NCBI RefSeq assembly: GCF_945859705.1
Contig: NC_079137.1
Coordinates: forward strand, 74,422,277 to 74,486,276
Source: Episyrphus balteatus
Lineage: Eukaryota; Arthropoda; Insecta; Diptera; Syrphidae
Direction: 5' to 3'
DNA: 64,000 nucleotides
Positions 61,749 through 64,000 of this stretch are shown piece after piece. How positions within the stretch are numbered: position 1 is the stretch's first letter; the number at the start of each line of letters is the position of its first letter. The translations under genes were made by a program, and so were the position numbers. The notes beneath the pieces were generated by a model. The model had not been told where the DNA came from. It did no database searches and was given only the letters and a program-made list of their open reading frames with translations.

Positions 61749-61873
61749 TGTCTTAGTTTCTCAATATTACTCCTTTTGCGTGGATCCTATTCGATTTTAG
61801 TTATTATATATTCCTTAGTTGTACGCTTATGAGTATATTTCGAGGGACTCATCAATTTTTGCTTATTTGAGGT

Positions 61874-61881
61874 CTTTTATA
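61874..61881 (-). promoter_or_regulatory. TATA box of the giant CBM14 gene
   Basis: TATAAAAG on the minus strand, about 130 bp upstream of the start codon. Transcription would start near 61,845, giving a 5' UTR of about 100 nt that may include a short upstream open frame. Confidence 0.5.
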
Positions 61882-62854
61882 TGATTTCCAAATAGATGGC
61901 ACAAACCCACACCCCAATTAGGTTATCTTTGATTTTTTGGTAAAATTTTATGTCAAACAAGGAGTGCGGCACTTTTTTTTTGTAAAGTGCTAATTATGAG
62001 AAACTATAAACGAGTTTTTATCGGTAAATTAATGTTCTACCAAAGTTTTTCTTGTCGATCTTAAATGTATTTTATCATGCTCTGTTCTACAATCAAATTT
62101 AAAGAGATAAAAGTCTGATTGATCATATTTTTGTCTCTAATTAGATATGACTTTTAATAGATTCCATTGTGATAGATGTCGATCAGTATCAGTGTGTTGC
62201 TTTGATAGATATCAAATTTCATATCTAAAAGTACAAGGTCAAAGTCAATCAATACATTTTTGTTTGTAGGATGCACCTGATTGTAAAATTATATCAATTA
62301 AAAATGATTTATTATTAAGTTCCACAATCCTACACGAGAGTCTTTGATATTAAATAATATTGTGAAATGTGTTAGGTAGTTAGTGTTGTTAAATAGAACT
62401 CAAAAGCTAAAACATACATTCCACAAAATTTCGTCACACCTAATAATTACAGAATTATTACGTTCCACAATTCTACACTAGGGGTGATAATGTTAAATAA
62501 TTCTGTGGATTGTGTTGATTTTTCATTAAATAGAACTAAACTGACATGAAACATACGTTCCACAACATTTATTCATACACATAGTTGTATATTGGACCAT
62601 ATAAATACATAATTCTTACGTTTCACATCTCCACATTATCGAATTTAATGTTAATTGAGGAAAATGAAACTCATTTAAATATGTGTCTTCAGTTCTAAAT
62701 GGGTCCAGCGCTTTTGACATTTATCTATTAAGTTGTGAGTGACTATTTCGTGGCTGTATTTCTCGTACTTTCAATTTGTGGAACGTAAGAACCTAGAAAA
62801 TCACTAATACTTTTTTGAAATAAAATATTCAAAAAAAATGTTGTTCGATCAATT
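61882..62854. other. Intergenic region between two CBM14 genes
   Basis: Holds two diverged tandem copies of a unit of about 140 bp (62,320-62,450 and 62,460-62,590), each with TTCCACAATnCTACAC, TTAAATAAT and AAATAGAACT, and a third partial copy near 62,620. Otherwise AT-rich with no gene seen. Confidence 0.45.
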
Positions 62855-62860
62855 TTTATT
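62855..62860 (-). promoter_or_regulatory. Candidate polyadenylation signal of the third CBM14 gene
   Basis: AATAAA on the minus strand 12 bases after the stop codon, unusually close. Confidence 0.5.
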
Positions 62861-62871
62861 CATAGACAAAT

Positions 62872-64000
62872 TTAACAATCACTATCTATCCATTGGCAGC
62901 TAGAAGTTGATCGACTGAAATACAATCCACTGGGACATGACATTTCAACTGGCCTGCCATTATCACACACGAAAAACTTATGACAATCTGTTGGATGAGA
63001 TAAAAATCCAACACCTTGACTGCACTTTGTTGATCTAGTTGTAGCTTCTAATGGCTTCTGAGTGTTAGAAGATAAAACGGGTTTAACTGGTTTTCTTGTT
63101 GAAATATTAAGACTTAATCCATTCGTTATTACGACTGAACATCCAGCGACAGATGATTTGACACATCCACTTGCTATCTCACTCCATTCACGTCCTGCAC
63201 GGCAAGTCATCATATAGAGCTTGCCTTGACTGCAAGCAAAATATTTATTACATTGTCCGGGTATGCCAAAGTTTTTGACACCGTTTTCTGGGCAAATTGG
63301 AAGATTTGGAATTCGTTTGGTAGTAGAACTTGGTTGGGTTTGTGATGTGTTGATCGTAGGTTCAGTGTTAAAATTTGTTTGGGGTGTTGATGATGTCTTG
63401 ATGGTAGGTGTTGGTGGTGTTTCCGTTGTTGACAATGTTGTAAGTTTTTTCTGAACACACTGGGCTTTGAAAGGACTATCGCAGCGACTTATATCGGTGT
63501 TGAAATGTAATCCAAATGGACAAGAAACTATATAACTTCTTCCAAATGAACACTTGTAAAATTTTGTACAATCTTCTGGATGAGGAAGAAGCGTTGGATT
63601 GTTTGGATTATCTATTAATGGGCATGCATGATTCAGTTGACTAGTTCCAATCGCTTTCTGTGAGTATTTACAATTGGCCAAAGATGGTTCCTTACAACTG
63701 TCATGTTCCACACTCCAGTGCTCTCCATTTGGGCATATCATTTGAAATGCAAATCCACTTTCGCATTCGTAAAATTTTCTACAATCATATTTATCCGGTA
63801 GATGTGTGGGATTTGCTGGATTTTCATCAAGTGGACAAAGTGGATTGTATTTTGGTACTCTATTACGACGTTCATCATTTTCACACGCAGATATAGTTGA
63901 ACATTCGTTCAATGTTGGATTCCAATTTAAACCATATGGACAAGAGACTGGAATTGCAGTTCCATGAATGCATACAAAGAATTTCCGACAATCACCGGGA
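62872..64000 (-). CDS. CBM14 (peritrophin-A) protein, 3' part
   Basis: Open on the minus strand from the window edge to a TAA at 62,872, about 376 codons; the N-terminus lies outside. It contains five CBM14 domains: one cut by the edge (GDCRKFFVC onward), two adjacent ones with the insert (P/D)NPxNPTxLP before the second Cys, then one (PICPENGVKNFG) and a C-terminal one (KCSQGVGFLSHPTDCHKFF), separated by Thr/Ser/Pro linkers of about 50 and 35 residues. The protein ends QWIDSDC. The CPLxxNPxNPTxLP domain type differs from the giant neighbour's domains, so it is a relative and not a recent copy. Likely an extracellular chitin-matrix protein. Confidence 0.9.
   Translation of the reverse strand, partial: PGDCRKFFVCIHGTAIPVSCPYGLNWNPTLNECSTISACENDERRNRVPKYNPLCPLDENPANPTHLPDKYDCRKFYECESGFAFQMICPNGEHWSVEHDSCKEPSLANCKYSQKAIGTSQLNHACPLIDNPNNPTLLPHPEDCTKFYKCSFGRSYIVSCPFGLHFNTDISRCDSPFKAQCVQKKLTTLSTTETPPTPTIKTSSTPQTNFNTEPTINTSQTQPSSTTKRIPNLPICPENGVKNFGIPGQCNKYFACSQGKLYMMTCRAGREWSEIASGCVKSSVAGCSVVITNGLSLNISTRKPVKPVLSSNTQKPLEATTRSTKCSQGVGFLSHPTDCHKFFVCDNGRPVEMSCPSGLYFSRSTSSCQWIDSDC

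Noticed and set aside
1..64000. Transfer RNA, ribosomal RNA or other structured RNA genes
   Set aside because: No A-box/B-box pair or rRNA-like segment was recognised by eye; a covariance-model scan would be decisive and was not possible here.

Overview
The window looks like nuclear DNA of an insect, most likely a fly (Diptera). It has spliced genes with GT-AG introns and long AT-rich intergenic stretches full of short inverted-repeat transposons. Three genes encode secreted CBM14 (peritrophin-A) chitin-binding proteins. This placement is inferred from gene content and sequence style; no species can be named.

Layout. 1-7,400: no gene, a dense patchwork of MITE-like elements. 7,450-15,977 (minus): a two-exon mucin-type peritrophin of about 2,820 aa, with two N-terminal CBM14 domains and then about 2,650 residues of Ser/Thr/Pro repeats in higher-order arrays. 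16,000-26,200: no convincing gene. It holds a 700-bp inverted repeat rich in ATCGAT, a three-level nest of transposons, several MITEs and a degenerate Tc1-like element. 26,259-27,060 (minus): viaf/PDCL3, a phosducin-like protein. 29,265-30,294 (plus): a TPGS2-like tubulin polyglutamylase complex subunit. 31,251-37,869 (minus): a 12-exon anoctamin (TMEM16), 3'-to-3' with TPGS2. 37,870-48,400: a gene-free stretch with repeats, possibly including anoctamin promoter or 5' UTR. 48,432-61,748 (minus): an eight-exon gene for a giant secreted protein of about 4,153 aa with roughly 60 CBM14 domains, many in near-identical tandem arrays. 62,872-64,000 (minus): the 3' part of a third CBM14 gene, cut by the window edge.

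How the parts relate. The three CBM14 proteins are plausible extracellular chitin-matrix components (peritrophic matrix, cuticle or eggshell): the mucin would give a glycosylated gel with a chitin anchor, the giant protein a multivalent chitin cross-linker. The last two are head-to-tail neighbours, so local duplication is likely. The three genes in the middle are ordinary cellular genes unrelated to this role. Exon models were assembled by hand from splice signals, reading phase and protein continuity. In every model the phases close without a frameshift.
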